Shown piece after piece: positions 34,026 through 42,383 of a stretch of DNA of 64,000 nt (positions are counted from its first letter, which is position 1; every line of letters starts with the position of its first letter). This DNA comes from Methanobacteriota archaeon (GTDB lineage Archaea; Halobacteriota; Methanomicrobia; Methanomicrobiales; Methanoculleaceae). The DNA lies in contig JAEWLJ010000023.1 of the NCBI GenBank assembly GCA_023393455.1, forward strand, positions 52,141 through 116,140, in the 5' to 3' direction. The position numbers and the translations under genes are program-made. The notes below the pieces were generated by a model. That model had not been told where the DNA came from. It did not search any database and worked only from the letters and a program-made list of their open reading frames with translations.

Positions 34026-34888
34026 ACGACCTCGCGGATCAGCCCCGGTATCTCAGATGGACGGGATGCGACGGGGATGTTCTGGTCGCGAAGCCGCCTG
34101 ACCTTGGATCGGGCGTCGCCCTCGCCTCCCTCGATGATCGCGCCCGCGTGGCCCATCCGTTTCTCGGGCGGGGCGCTCACGCCGGCGATGTAGGTGACGA
34201 CGGGGAGGCTGGTCGACCGGACGCCTTCCTCTTCGAGGTTCCCCCCCACCTCGCCGATGACGACGACCGCCTTCGTCTGCGGGTCTTCCTCGAACCGGGC
34301 AAGAACGTCCACGAACGTCTGGCCGATCACCGGGTCGCCGCCGATCCCGACGACCGTGCTCTGGCCGAGGCCGGCCCGGGTGAGTTCGTCGACCACCTCG
34401 TAGGTGAGGGTGCCGCTCCGGGAGACGACGCCGACGTTGCCGCGGCGGGCGAGGTGGGCCGGCATGATCCCGAGCTTGCACTCTCCCGGCGAGAGGAGGC
34501 CCGGGCAGTTCGGGCCGATGACCGTGCAGTCGTGGAGTTTCGCGTAAGCGATCGCCGACATAACGTCATGAACCGGGATGTGCTCGGTGATGACGACGGC
34601 CAGTTCTATCCCCGCATGCGCCGCCTCCATGATTGCGTCGCCCGCAGCGCCGCCCGGCACGAAGATGACGCTCGCGGTCGCGTCGTGCTCGCGGAGCGCC
34701 TCCTTTACGGTGTTGTAGACCGGGACGCCGTGGACCTCCCGTCCTCCCTTCCCGGGCGCTGTCCCGGCGACGACGCCCCGCCCGCCGACCTCGCGGGCGT
34801 AGGCGTTCATCAGTTCCGTGTGGAACGTGCCCTGCTTGCCGGTGATGTTCTGGACGATCACGCCGAGATTCTTATCCCCGTAAATCAT
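34022..34888 (-). CDS. sucD: Succinyl-CoA ligase, alpha subunit
   Basis: The 288-residue protein has a CoA-binding Rossmann domain (VQNITGKQGTFHTELM), GPNCPGLLSPGECKLGIMP, and the catalytic histidine in MGHAGAIIEGGEGDA. In this pathway direction it makes succinyl-CoA from succinate, CoA and ATP. The ATG at 34888 overlaps the sucC stop by four bases. Confidence 0.95.
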   Translation of the reverse strand: MIYGDKNLGVIVQNITGKQGTFHTELMNAYAREVGGRGVVAGTAPGKGGREVHGVPVYNTVKEALREHDATASVIFVPGGAAGDAIMEAAHAGIELAVVITEHIPVHDVMSAIAYAKLHDCTVIGPNCPGLLSPGECKLGIMPAHLARRGNVGVVSRSGTLTYEVVDELTRAGLGQSTVVGIGGDPVIGQTFVDVLARFEEDPQTKAVVVIGEVGGNLEEEGVRSTSLPVVTYIAGVSAPPEKRMGHAGAIIEGGEGDARSKVRRLRDQNIPVASRPSEIPGLIREVV

Positions 34889-35958
34889 TCTGCGACCTCC
34901 ATCGCTGCTTTCACGGCTGCATCCATGCTCTCGAGCATCCGGTAGCCGCATTCGGCGAGCAGCTGCCGGCCTTCCTCCTCGTTCGTCCCGGCCATCCTGA
35001 CGATGACCGTCGGCGCGACGCCGGCGGCGATGATCCCCTTCGCCACCTCGTCGCACCGGGTGATCCCCCCGAGGAGGTTGACGACGATCACGTTCACCCC
35101 GGGCATGCTCGCGACGAGTTTGACGGCGTGCATCACGCGTTCCTGGTCGGCGCCGCCCCCGACGTCGAGGAAGTTCGCCGCCCGGCCGTGGTAAAACTCG
35201 ATGAGGTCGAGCGTCGACATCGTGAGCCCGGCACCGTTGCCGATCACCCCGATGGTGCCGTCCAGTTCCACGTAGGAGAACCCGTGCTTCTCGGCCTCGC
35301 GCTCCCGCTCGGAGAGGTCGCGGTTGACCTCTATCCCCTGGCGGGCGAGGGCGTTGTCATCGATGATCAGTTTCGCATCCGCCGCGTAGACCCCCCGCGC
35401 TGTCGTCACGAGCGGATTGATCTCCGCAAGCATGGCATCTTTCACCTGGAATACGTGGTAGAGACTGTTGATGACCGGCGCGAGATCTCTGGGCGCGCCG
35501 CCGAGGAGTTCCCGCATCAAAAACGGCGGGATGTCCGAGAGGAGGGGGGATACGACGACCTTACGGATGGCAGTCACATCGCTCTCGATCTCGACGCCGC
35601 CGGCGTCGGCGAAGAGCACCACCGGCTGTCCGCTCGACCGGTCGACGGCGATGCTCACGTAGTACTCGTGCTCGATCGGGAGACGCTCCTCCGCGAGGAT
35701 CTCCCGTACCGGGACGCCCTTGATCTCCCGGGAGAAGAGGTCCCGGGCGGTCTCGGTCGCCGTCGTGCGGTCGGCCATCAGGACGCCGCCGGCCTTTCCG
35801 CGCCCGCCGACGTCCACCTGTGCCTTCAGCACCACGCCGTCACCGAGATCGGGCAGGTGTGCCGCGACCTCCTCCGCCGCCCGTATGACCGCCCCTTTCG
35901 GGACCGGTATCCCGTACTCAGAAAATACCTGTTTTGCCTCGTATTCCAGTAGTTTCAT
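34885..35958 (-). CDS. sucC: Succinyl-CoA ligase, beta subunit
   Basis: This 357-residue ATP-grasp subunit starts MKLLEYEAKQVFSEYGIPVP. It has the QVDVGGRGKAGGV nucleotide segment, the NPLV and GNGAGLTMSTLD blocks, and a ligase domain with NLLGGITRCDEVAKGI. It is slightly shorter than bacterial SucC, as is usual in methanogens. It lies four bases after korC. Confidence 0.95.
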   Translation of the reverse strand: MKLLEYEAKQVFSEYGIPVPKGAVIRAAEEVAAHLPDLGDGVVLKAQVDVGGRGKAGGVLMADRTTATETARDLFSREIKGVPVREILAEERLPIEHEYYVSIAVDRSSGQPVVLFADAGGVEIESDVTAIRKVVVSPLLSDIPPFLMRELLGGAPRDLAPVINSLYHVFQVKDAMLAEINPLVTTARGVYAADAKLIIDDNALARQGIEVNRDLSEREREAEKHGFSYVELDGTIGVIGNGAGLTMSTLDLIEFYHGRAANFLDVGGGADQERVMHAVKLVASMPGVNVIVVNLLGGITRCDEVAKGIIAAGVAPTVIVRMAGTNEEEGRQLLAECGYRMLESMDAAVKAAMEVAE

Positions 35959-35962
35959 AGGT

Positions 35963-36493
35963 TCACACTCGCTCTCCGAGTTCGAATCCTCTCTTCAACG
36001 CCTTCAGGTTCAGTTCCTCGGTGCCCTTCGGGACGCTGTCGAGCACCGCACGCTCGATCGCCTCCCTGCTCACGACCCCGGTCGCGGTCACGAGAGCGCC
36101 GATCATCACGATGTTCGCGACGATCTCCCGTCCGAGAGCGCCCTTCGCCTCCGATGTCGCCGGAATCTCATGACAGCGGCATCCCGGGCGCGACCGGACG
36201 AGGTCGGCATCGACGAGCATGACCGCGTCCTCCCCGGCACGGGCCCCGTACTTCTCGAACCCCTGCTGCGACATGATGACGTAGATATCGGGCCTGGCCA
36301 CCTCTGGGTAGAGGATCGGTTCGCTGTCGATCACCACCTGCCCCATCGAAGCCCCGCCCCGCGCTTCCGGGCCGTAGACCTGTGTCTGGACGGCGTACTT
36401 GCCGTCGTAGAGCGCCGCCGCCCGCCCGAGGATGACCGCGGAGAGGATGATCCCCTGCCCGCCGTATCCCGAGAACCTCACTTCGTGCCTCAT
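35963..36493 (-). CDS. korC: 2-Oxoglutarate:ferredoxin oxidoreductase, gamma subunit
   Basis: The 176-residue gamma subunit starts RHEVRFSGYGGQGIILSAVI and carries the family motif QVYGPEARGGASMGQVVI. It binds the CoA side of the enzyme. Its start overlaps korB by four bases (TCAT). Together with korA, korB and korD it makes 2-oxoglutarate by reductive carboxylation of succinyl-CoA. Confidence 0.94.
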   Translation of the reverse strand: MRHEVRFSGYGGQGIILSAVILGRAAALYDGKYAVQTQVYGPEARGGASMGQVVIDSEPILYPEVARPDIYVIMSQQGFEKYGARAGEDAVMLVDADLVRSRPGCRCHEIPATSEAKGALGREIVANIVMIGALVTATGVVSREAIERAVLDSVPKGTEELNLKALKRGFELGERV

Positions 36494-37278
36494 CTCCGCA
36501 CCCCCATCGCCGGCCGGCTCCTTCGGACGAGCTCCCCGACGGTGAACGCCCCTTCGGGGATCGGTTCTCCGTTCGCGATCAGCCGATCACGCTTTGCAAC
36601 GAGTATCGCGTGGCTTCTGAGGTACTCGATCATCGCCGGGACGGTCCGGAGTTTGTTGTGGCGGCCGTAGTTCGTCGGGCACTGTGTCTGTGCCTCGACA
36701 AAAGCGAGCCCCGGCGTCTGCATTCCGACGGTGATGGCCTTTGTGAGCTCTTTGACGTGGTAGGAGGTCCAGCGGGCGACGTAGTTCGCGCCGGCGGCGA
36801 CCGCGAGTTCCGCGAGGTCGAAGGCCGGTTCGCTCATCCCGTAGGGCGTCGTCGACGATATGGCTCCCGGCGGGGTCGTCGGGCTCCCCTGCCCGCCGGT
36901 CATGCCGTAGATGTGGTTGTTCATGCAGATCACGGTCATGTCCACGTTCCGGCGGCAGGCGTGGATGAAGTGGTTCCCGCCGATGGCGGCAAGGTCCCCG
37001 TCTCCCGTGAAGACGACGACGTGCAGGTCCGGCCGCGCCATCTTCACGCCTGTCGCGAACGCAAGCGCCCGGCCGTGGGTGGTGTGGAGCGAGTCGGTGA
37101 GGATGTAGCCGGGAGCCCGGGAGGAGCACCCGATCCCGGAGACGAAGACCGTCTCTTCCCGCTTCCAGCCCATCTCCTCGACCGCTGCGAGAGTGCAGTT
37201 GATGATCGTTCCGTTGCCGCACCCGGTGCAATAGATGTGGGGCAGACGGTCCTCCCGGAACCAGTCGGGCGCGATCAT
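36490..37278 (-). CDS. korB: 2-Oxoglutarate:ferredoxin oxidoreductase, beta subunit
   Basis: The 262-residue thiamine diphosphate subunit has the YCTGCGNGTI cluster-binding cysteines, the TPP motif FTGDGDLAAIGGNHFIHA, and the NNHIYGMTGGQGSPTTP stretch typical of 2-oxoglutarate-type enzymes. It overlaps both neighbours by four bases. Confidence 0.95.
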   Translation of the reverse strand: MIAPDWFREDRLPHIYCTGCGNGTIINCTLAAVEEMGWKREETVFVSGIGCSSRAPGYILTDSLHTTHGRALAFATGVKMARPDLHVVVFTGDGDLAAIGGNHFIHACRRNVDMTVICMNNHIYGMTGGQGSPTTPPGAISSTTPYGMSEPAFDLAELAVAAGANYVARWTSYHVKELTKAITVGMQTPGLAFVEAQTQCPTNYGRHNKLRTVPAMIEYLRSHAILVAKRDRLIANGEPIPEGAFTVGELVRRSRPAMGVRR

Positions 37279-38375
37279 CGGTGCGCCTCCAGTGCCCGCG
37301 CAAGTTCGGCGGGGGTGTGGAGTTCGCCCCCGATCTTCGGCAGGGAGACGACCGGCTGGTCCACGTGGCGCTGGACCTCCCGGACCATCTGGCCCATGTT
37401 CAGTTCCGGCATCAGGAAGACCTCGGCGTTCGGGAACTCCTTCAGGGCAAACTCGGGGAACGGCCAGACGACCCGGAGGCGCAGATGGCCGATCGACTCA
37501 TTCGGGCGGTCGTGCATCACCTGCTCGACCGTCCGGGACGGCGGGCCGTAGGTGACGAAGACCGTCTCGGCGTCGGGGTTTACGATCTCGTAATCGGCGA
37601 TATCGCGCCGCGCCGACTCGACCTTCGTGACGAGCCTCTGCACCAGCCGGTCGTGCGCCTCGGGATCGGTCGTGTCCGGGTAACCCCGCTCGTCGTGGGT
37701 GAGGCCGGTCACGTGGACGGACCTCCCCGAGCCGAAGGGCGCGAACCCGGGGACGCCATCGTCGCCGGCCGCGAAAGGAAGAGAGCCTTCCGCGAGCGGG
37801 CGGGGGCGTTTGACCTCGACCGCGTCGGGAATGGTCACCCGCTCACGCATGTGGCCGACGATCTCATCAGACATCAGGAAGGTGGGGACCCGGAACCGGT
37901 CCGCGAGGTCGAACGCCTTCACCGTCAGGTCGAACATCTCCTGGACGGAGTTCGGGGTGATCGCGATGGTGCTGTAGTCGCCGTGCGACCCGAACCGGCA
38001 CTGGAGCATGTCCCCCTGCGCCGCCCGTGTCGGCTGCCCGGTGCTCGGCCCGCCGCGCTGGATGTTGACGACGACGCACGGCGTCTCGGTCATGACCGCG
38101 TAGCCGATGTTCTCCATCATCAGCGAGAACCCGGGGCCGCTCGTCGCGGTCATGGCCCTCGTCCCCGTCCAGGCGGCGCCGATGACCGAGGCGATGCTCG
38201 CGATCTCGTCTTCCATCGAGATGAAGACCCCGCCGGCCTTCGGGAGTCTCCGGGCCATCGTCTCGGCGATCTCGGTCGACGGCGTGATCGGGTAGCCGCC
38301 GAAGAACCGGCACCCGGCGGCGAGCGCGCCCTCGGCGCAGGCGGCATTCCCCTGCATAAACTCGGTTCTGCTCAA
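37275..38375 (-). CDS. korA: 2-Oxoglutarate:ferredoxin oxidoreductase, alpha subunit
   Basis: The 366-residue subunit starts SRTEFMQGNAACAEGALAAG and GYPITPSTEIAE, and has the GTRAMTATSGPGFSLMMENIG block. The start is a TTG at 38375 whose last bases form the korD stop (TTGA). The next ATG, five codons in, would cut a conserved N-terminus. This subunit binds the oxoacid. Confidence 0.93.
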   Translation of the reverse strand: MSRTEFMQGNAACAEGALAAGCRFFGGYPITPSTEIAETMARRLPKAGGVFISMEDEIASIASVIGAAWTGTRAMTATSGPGFSLMMENIGYAVMTETPCVVVNIQRGGPSTGQPTRAAQGDMLQCRFGSHGDYSTIAITPNSVQEMFDLTVKAFDLADRFRVPTFLMSDEIVGHMRERVTIPDAVEVKRPRPLAEGSLPFAAGDDGVPGFAPFGSGRSVHVTGLTHDERGYPDTTDPEAHDRLVQRLVTKVESARRDIADYEIVNPDAETVFVTYGPPSRTVEQVMHDRPNESIGHLRLRVVWPFPEFALKEFPNAEVFLMPELNMGQMVREVQRHVDQPVVSLPKIGGELHTPAELARALEAHR

Positions 38376-38644
38376 AACTCCACCTCCACCTTATGAGGCT
38401 CGAACGGCTTCTCCTCGATCCAGGATATGGCCTGGTCGGGGCAGATCATGTGGCAGATCCCGCAGAGCATCCTGCCGTAGAGGGCCTGCAGCCTGCAGTT
38501 CGTACACCGTTCGGGGCGGTCGAGGGCCGGGGCGATGATCCCGCGAGTGTTGAGTTCCGTCCCCTCTGTAAAGATCCCGTAGGGGCAGACCAGCACGCAG
38601 AGATTGCATCCTTTGCAGCGACTTTCATCGATGACAAGTTTCAT
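38372..38644 (-). CDS. korD: 2-Oxoglutarate:ferredoxin oxidoreductase, delta (ferredoxin) subunit
   Basis: The 90-residue iron-sulfur subunit has one standard cluster motif CKGCNLCVLVCP and a second cysteine group split by an insertion (CTNC...CGICHMICP). It passes electrons from ferredoxin to the catalytic subunits. The ATG overlaps the fumB stop by four bases. Confidence 0.92.
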   Translation of the reverse strand: MKLVIDESRCKGCNLCVLVCPYGIFTEGTELNTRGIIAPALDRPERCTNCRLQALYGRMLCGICHMICPDQAISWIEEKPFEPHKVEVEF

Positions 38645-39201
38645 GAGACGGTATCCTGTTTGATATTGAATCGCTGATGAAATTGTGTTTTCGCTTTCTC
38701 GCGTACGGCGCGAAAGAGATCGCCGCCGTGGGCGTCGATCCCGACCGTAAGGGGGAGACGATCAGCCTCGATGACCCATACCGCCTCGGCCATGCCCAGG
38801 TCTTCGAAATAGACGCCGGATAAGCGCATATGGGCGGCGGCAAGTGCGGCGCACCCGCCCGTGAGCGCGAGGTAGACGGCGCGTCCCCGGAGTTGCTCGA
38901 CCACCTCCGGGCCCATGCCGCCTTTGCCGACGAGGGCGCGGACACCCGCGTCGATGAGGAACCCCGTTATGGCGTTCATCCGGGCGGATGTCGTGGGGCC
39001 GGCGACGACGAGCCGGCCGTCCTGCACCACCGGGCCGCAGTGGTAGACCGCGGCGCCCGCGGGATCGAAGGGGATGCCCTCCTCCATCATGCGGAGGTGG
39101 GCCTCGTCCCGGGCGGTGTAGATCGTCCCCGAGAGCGTGACCGTATCTCCCGCACGGAGGTCGAGCACCTCGTCGCCGAGTGGTATCTGGAGGTTCACCA
39201 C
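38641..39201 (-). CDS. fumB: Fumarate hydratase, beta subunit (class I, C-terminal part)
   Basis: This protein of about 186 residues is the C-terminal half of two-subunit class I fumarase. It has the GAAVYHCGPVV and VVAGPTTSARMNAITGFL blocks and MGPEVVEQLRGRAVYLALTG. The start is one of two adjacent GTG codons (39201 or 39198) that overlap the end of the alpha gene, inferred because the family begins near VNLQIPL. Together with the alpha subunit it interconverts malate and fumarate. Confidence 0.9.
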   Translation of the reverse strand: MVNLQIPLGDEVLDLRAGDTVTLSGTIYTARDEAHLRMMEEGIPFDPAGAAVYHCGPVVQDGRLVVAGPTTSARMNAITGFLIDAGVRALVGKGGMGPEVVEQLRGRAVYLALTGGCAALAAAHMRLSGVYFEDLGMAEAVWVIEADRLPLTVGIDAHGGDLFRAVREKAKTQFHQRFNIKQDTVS

Positions 39202-40034
39202 TCCACCTCCACGGTCGCCCGGCGGCAGGCCCAGCACTGCACGTTCACCGCAACCGGGAGGGAGGCGGTGTGGCAGGCGGCGCGCTTCACCTTCACGCTG
39301 AGCGCCGTCGTGTCGCCGCCAAGGCCCATCGGGCCGATCCCGAGTGCGTTGACCGCGTCGCAGAGTTCCTGCTCGTAGTTGTCCATGGTGTCGACCGGGA
39401 GGAGCAGGGCCTCCTTTGCGAGCGCGGCGGCCATATCGAACGTCCCGCCGATCCCGACGCCGAGGATCACGGGCGGACAGGGTTTGCCGCCCGCGAGAAG
39501 CATCGTCTCGGCGACAAAGCGGGGGATCTCCTTCGCCTGCGAGGGGAGGAGCATCCCGATCCGTGAGACGTTCTCGGAACCCGCGCCTTTCGGGAGAACC
39601 GTCACCGTGAGCCTCTCCCCGGGTGTCACGTGAACTGCGGGCATCCCCGCGCCGGTGTTGTCGCCGGTGTTCTCGCGGGTGAGGGGATCGACGACGTTCG
39701 GGCGGAGGGGAATCGCGGCTGTCGCCCTCTGCACTCCTTCCCGCACCCCTTCAAAGAGGGCGGGCGAGAACCCGACGTCGGGTGGCAGGGTGAGGTAGAT
39801 TACCGGGACGCCGGTGTCCTGGCAGATCGGCACCTGCCGTTCTTCTGCAAGCGCGATGTTCTCGAGGATGTTGCCGAGCTCCCGGCGCGCGATCTCGTCC
39901 CTCTCGGCCGCCGCCGCCCCCCGGAGTGCCGCGAGCACATCGGGGGGCAGCCGGATCTCGGCCTCGGCAAGGGCTCTCGCTGTGGCGTCTGCCAGTGCGC
40001 TCGAAAGGGTAGGACCTGCCGGATTAGCCATCAT
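39195..40034 (-). CDS. fumA: Fumarate hydratase, alpha subunit (class I, N-terminal part)
   Basis: The 279-residue [4Fe-4S] subunit has cluster cysteines in QVPICQDTGVPVIY, ILGVGIGGTFDMAA nearby, and the late AACHTASLPVAVNVQCWACR segment. It is oxygen-sensitive, as expected in a strict anaerobe. A TATA box (minus strand TATTATATAG, near 40055-40064) about 25 bases before the ATG starts the nine-gene operon with an almost leaderless transcript. The first of two adjacent ATGs is annotated. Confidence 0.93.
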   Translation of the reverse strand: MMANPAGPTLSSALADATARALAEAEIRLPPDVLAALRGAAAAERDEIARRELGNILENIALAEERQVPICQDTGVPVIYLTLPPDVGFSPALFEGVREGVQRATAAIPLRPNVVDPLTRENTGDNTGAGMPAVHVTPGERLTVTVLPKGAGSENVSRIGMLLPSQAKEIPRFVAETMLLAGGKPCPPVILGVGIGGTFDMAAALAKEALLLPVDTMDNYEQELCDAVNALGIGPMGLGGDTTALSVKVKRAACHTASLPVAVNVQCWACRRATVEVEW

Positions 40035-40054
40035 CTATACTGGTGGGAAGAGAC

Positions 40055-40066
40055 TATATAATACCT
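40055..40066 (-). promoter_or_regulatory. TATA box of the fum-kor-suc-dacZ operon
   Basis: GGTATTATATAG on the minus strand lies about 25-30 bases before the fumA ATG. No other promoter-sized gap exists before dacZ. Confidence 0.6.
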
Positions 40067-40138
40067 GTATTTCCCCTGGTTGCGGATACGCCGCCTGCGG
40101 GGAGTTCCCCGGAAAAAAGATGGGAAATGATGCGTGTT

Positions 40139-40651
40139 TTACGCTTTCGGCGCCTGTTCTTCGACGATCCTTGCGGGAGTCGGAAGCTTGTATATGCCGC
40201 GCCTGAGCGAGATCTTGGCCTTCTCGACATGCTGCGGGCTTGTCCAGACGGAGAAGACCTTCTGGCCCTTATCCACCCGCGCCGCGGTGCCAACGGCCTT
40301 CCCGAAGGCGAGGCGCATGCCTTCCGAGACACGGTCTGCACCTGCGCCGGTCGCCTGTTTGTTCTCACGGAGGACGTGGTGCGGGAAGGTCCGGATCTTC
40401 AGGTGGAAGTTTGCCCTCCCGACCTCCTTCTGGAGTTGCCGGTTGATGCCGATACGAGCTGCCTCAAGCGCCGTGTGGCGTATCTGGCAGGCCTCCTCGG
40501 CAACGATGGAGAGTTCGACCGGGAAGTCCTCGGTGAGGTTGCCCATATCAAACTGCACGATCTTGCTGCCCGGCACGCCGCCCATGTATTCCCTGCGTGT
40601 ATATGCTTTTTTTGCGAGATTCCTGTACATCTTCGCTGGTTTTCGTACCAT
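40139..40651 (-). CDS. rpl10e: Ribosomal protein L10e (uL16 family)
   Basis: The 170-residue basic protein starts MVRKPAKMYRNLAKKAYTRR and has the KIVQFDMGN, RTFPHHVLRENKQATGAGAD and SEGMRLAFGKAVGTAARV blocks. It is part of the large ribosomal subunit near the peptidyl-transferase centre. A strong TATA box (CTTTTTATAAAGG, minus strand) lies about 30 bases upstream, and GGAG lies just before the start. It is independent of the ABC genes. Confidence 0.95.
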   Translation of the reverse strand: MVRKPAKMYRNLAKKAYTRREYMGGVPGSKIVQFDMGNLTEDFPVELSIVAEEACQIRHTALEAARIGINRQLQKEVGRANFHLKIRTFPHHVLRENKQATGAGADRVSEGMRLAFGKAVGTAARVDKGQKVFSVWTSPQHVEKAKISLRRGIYKLPTPARIVEEQAPKA

Positions 40652-40680
40652 GGTTAAAAACTCCTGCCGATCTGATGAGT

Positions 40681-40693
40681 CCTTTATAAAAAG
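40681..40693 (-). promoter_or_regulatory. TATA box of rpl10e
   Basis: CCTTTTTATAAAGG on the minus strand fits the archaeal BRE/TATA pattern at the right distance from the L10e start. Confidence 0.55.
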
Positions 40694-40713
40694 GAGATCT
40701 GCTCTAATAAACC

Positions 40714-41475
40714 TTACTGGATGTTTTCGCTCTCGTCGATCATCCGGAGCACCCTTCGCCGGACTTCCGCGAACTCGGGACTGGTCCGATCCCGGGGGTG
40801 CGGCCAGGGAATCTCGATGACCTCCCGGATAGAACCCGGCCTCGGGGTGAGGACGACGATCCTGGTGGCGAGGTAGACCGCTTCGTCGACGCTGTGGGTG
40901 ACGAAGACGATCGTCTTCTTCGTCTGTTTCCAGAGGGAGAGGAGCTCTTTCTGCATGTGGTTGCGGGTCTGGGCATCCAGCGCCCCGAACGGTTCGTCCA
41001 TGAGGAGGACGTCGGGGTCGTTTGCGAGCGCTCTTGCGATCGCCACCCGCTGCCGCATCCCGCCGGAGAGTTCGTAGGGGTAGGCGTCCCGGAACTGGGA
41101 GAGGCCGACCATCTCGATGTAGCGATCCGCCGTTCGCCGGCGCTCCTCTTTTGCGACCCCTTTCATCTCGAGGCCGAAGGCGACGTTGTCGATCACCCTC
41201 CGCCAGGGGAAGAGGGAGTACTCCTGAAAGACCATCCCGCGCTTCGGGTCCGGGCCGGTGACCGCGCGTCCCTCGATCGTCACGCTCCCGGACGTCGCGG
41301 TCTCGAGTCCGGCGATGACCCGGAGTAGCGTCGTCTTTCCGCACCCCGACGGCCCGACCAGGCAGATGAACTCCGTATCGCCGATCTCCAGGTTGATACC
41401 CCCGAGCGCCTGCGTGGGGGTGCCGTCCTCTTTCGGGAAGGCCTTGCCGAGGTTCGTGATCGAAACTCCGCTCAT
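40714..41475 (-). CDS. ABC transporter ATP-binding protein, nitrate/sulfonate/taurine type
   Basis: This 253-residue ATPase has Walker A (GPSGCGKTTLLRV), signature LSGGMRQRV, Walker B (VLLMDEPFGALD) and the switch histidine in FVTHSVDEAVYLA. These match SsuB/TauB/NrtD-type proteins. The substrate class is inferred from the family and is not proven. It lies one base after the permease. Confidence 0.88.
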   Translation of the reverse strand: MSGVSITNLGKAFPKEDGTPTQALGGINLEIGDTEFICLVGPSGCGKTTLLRVIAGLETATSGSVTIEGRAVTGPDPKRGMVFQEYSLFPWRRVIDNVAFGLEMKGVAKEERRRTADRYIEMVGLSQFRDAYPYELSGGMRQRVAIARALANDPDVLLMDEPFGALDAQTRNHMQKELLSLWKQTKKTIVFVTHSVDEAVYLATRIVVLTPRPGSIREVIEIPWPHPRDRTSPEFAEVRRRVLRMIDESENIQ

Positions 41476-41476
41476 T

Positions 41477-42253
41477 TCAGGCCACCTCCCCCGCCCGCCA
41501 CCGCAGGAGCTGCTTATCGACGTAGTTTCTGAAGATGCGGTCGATGATGAGCCCCGTAAAGCCGAGGATCAGCATGTAGACGACGACGCTGGGCATCTGG
41601 TGGAGGTAGTAGTTGTGCCAGAGTTGGTAGCCGAGGCCGTAGGTGGAGACGCCGAACATCTCGGCGGCGACAAGACACATCCAGCCGACGCCCATGGCGA
41701 TCCTGACGCCGGAGGCTATCGCCGGGATAGCGGCGGGCAGGGCGACGTAGCGGATCAGCTCAAACGAGGTGTCGCACCCGAGCACCTTGCCCGCTTCGAC
41801 GAAGACCTTCGGGACGTCCCGGAACGCTGCGTAGGTTGCGGTCAGGATCGGGAAGAACGCTCCTGCAAAGATGACGAAGCCCGCCGCCTGGGTGGTGAGC
41901 CCGAACCAGATGATGGCGAACGGGATCCAGGCGAGCGGCGGGATGGGGCGGAGGGTCTCGATGATCGGGTCGAGGAGGTAATCCGCCACCCGGAACCACC
42001 CCATCAGGATCCCGAGGGGGACGCCGAGGATGAGCGCCGCGATGATCCCGATCCCGAAATGCTCAAGGCTCACCGCAAGGTCGGCGAGGAGCGTGCCGGA
42101 CCCGAGAAGATTTATGAATGCTTCGACGACGTCGGTGACGCTCGGGAGGATGAAAGATCGCCCTACCACGTATTCGGCGATGATCTGCCATATTATCGCC
42201 ACGATGGCGACCGCTGCGATGCCGAGGAGTCGTTTCTGTGTCTGTTGCTTCAT
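41477..42253 (-). CDS. ABC transporter permease, nitrate/sulfonate/taurine type
   Basis: The 258-residue permease has about six membrane segments and the cytoplasmic EAA-type loop (EAGKVLGCDTSFELIRYVALPAAIPAI) that docks the ATPase. It follows the binding-protein gene after 130 bases with no other gene between. Confidence 0.88.
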   Translation of the reverse strand: MKQQTQKRLLGIAAVAIVAIIWQIIAEYVVGRSFILPSVTDVVEAFINLLGSGTLLADLAVSLEHFGIGIIAALILGVPLGILMGWFRVADYLLDPIIETLRPIPPLAWIPFAIIWFGLTTQAAGFVIFAGAFFPILTATYAAFRDVPKVFVEAGKVLGCDTSFELIRYVALPAAIPAIASGVRIAMGVGWMCLVAAEMFGVSTYGLGYQLWHNYYLHQMPSVVVYMLILGFTGLIIDRIFRNYVDKQLLRWRAGEVA

Positions 42254-42383
42254 GGTTCTGTTCCGCTGCTCGTGACGGGTGCTGGAGTGGATCGCTGGCC
42301 GATCGTCTCCGGAACCTTTTCTATTACTTCATCGACATCGCCGTAAAAGATACTTTTGGAGAAGAAAACAGGGAGGTCCCGGG

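Noticed and set aside
41258..42346. A 362-codon plus-strand frame opposite the ABC ATPase and permease
   Set aside because: It spans two well-supported minus-strand genes and has shadow composition.
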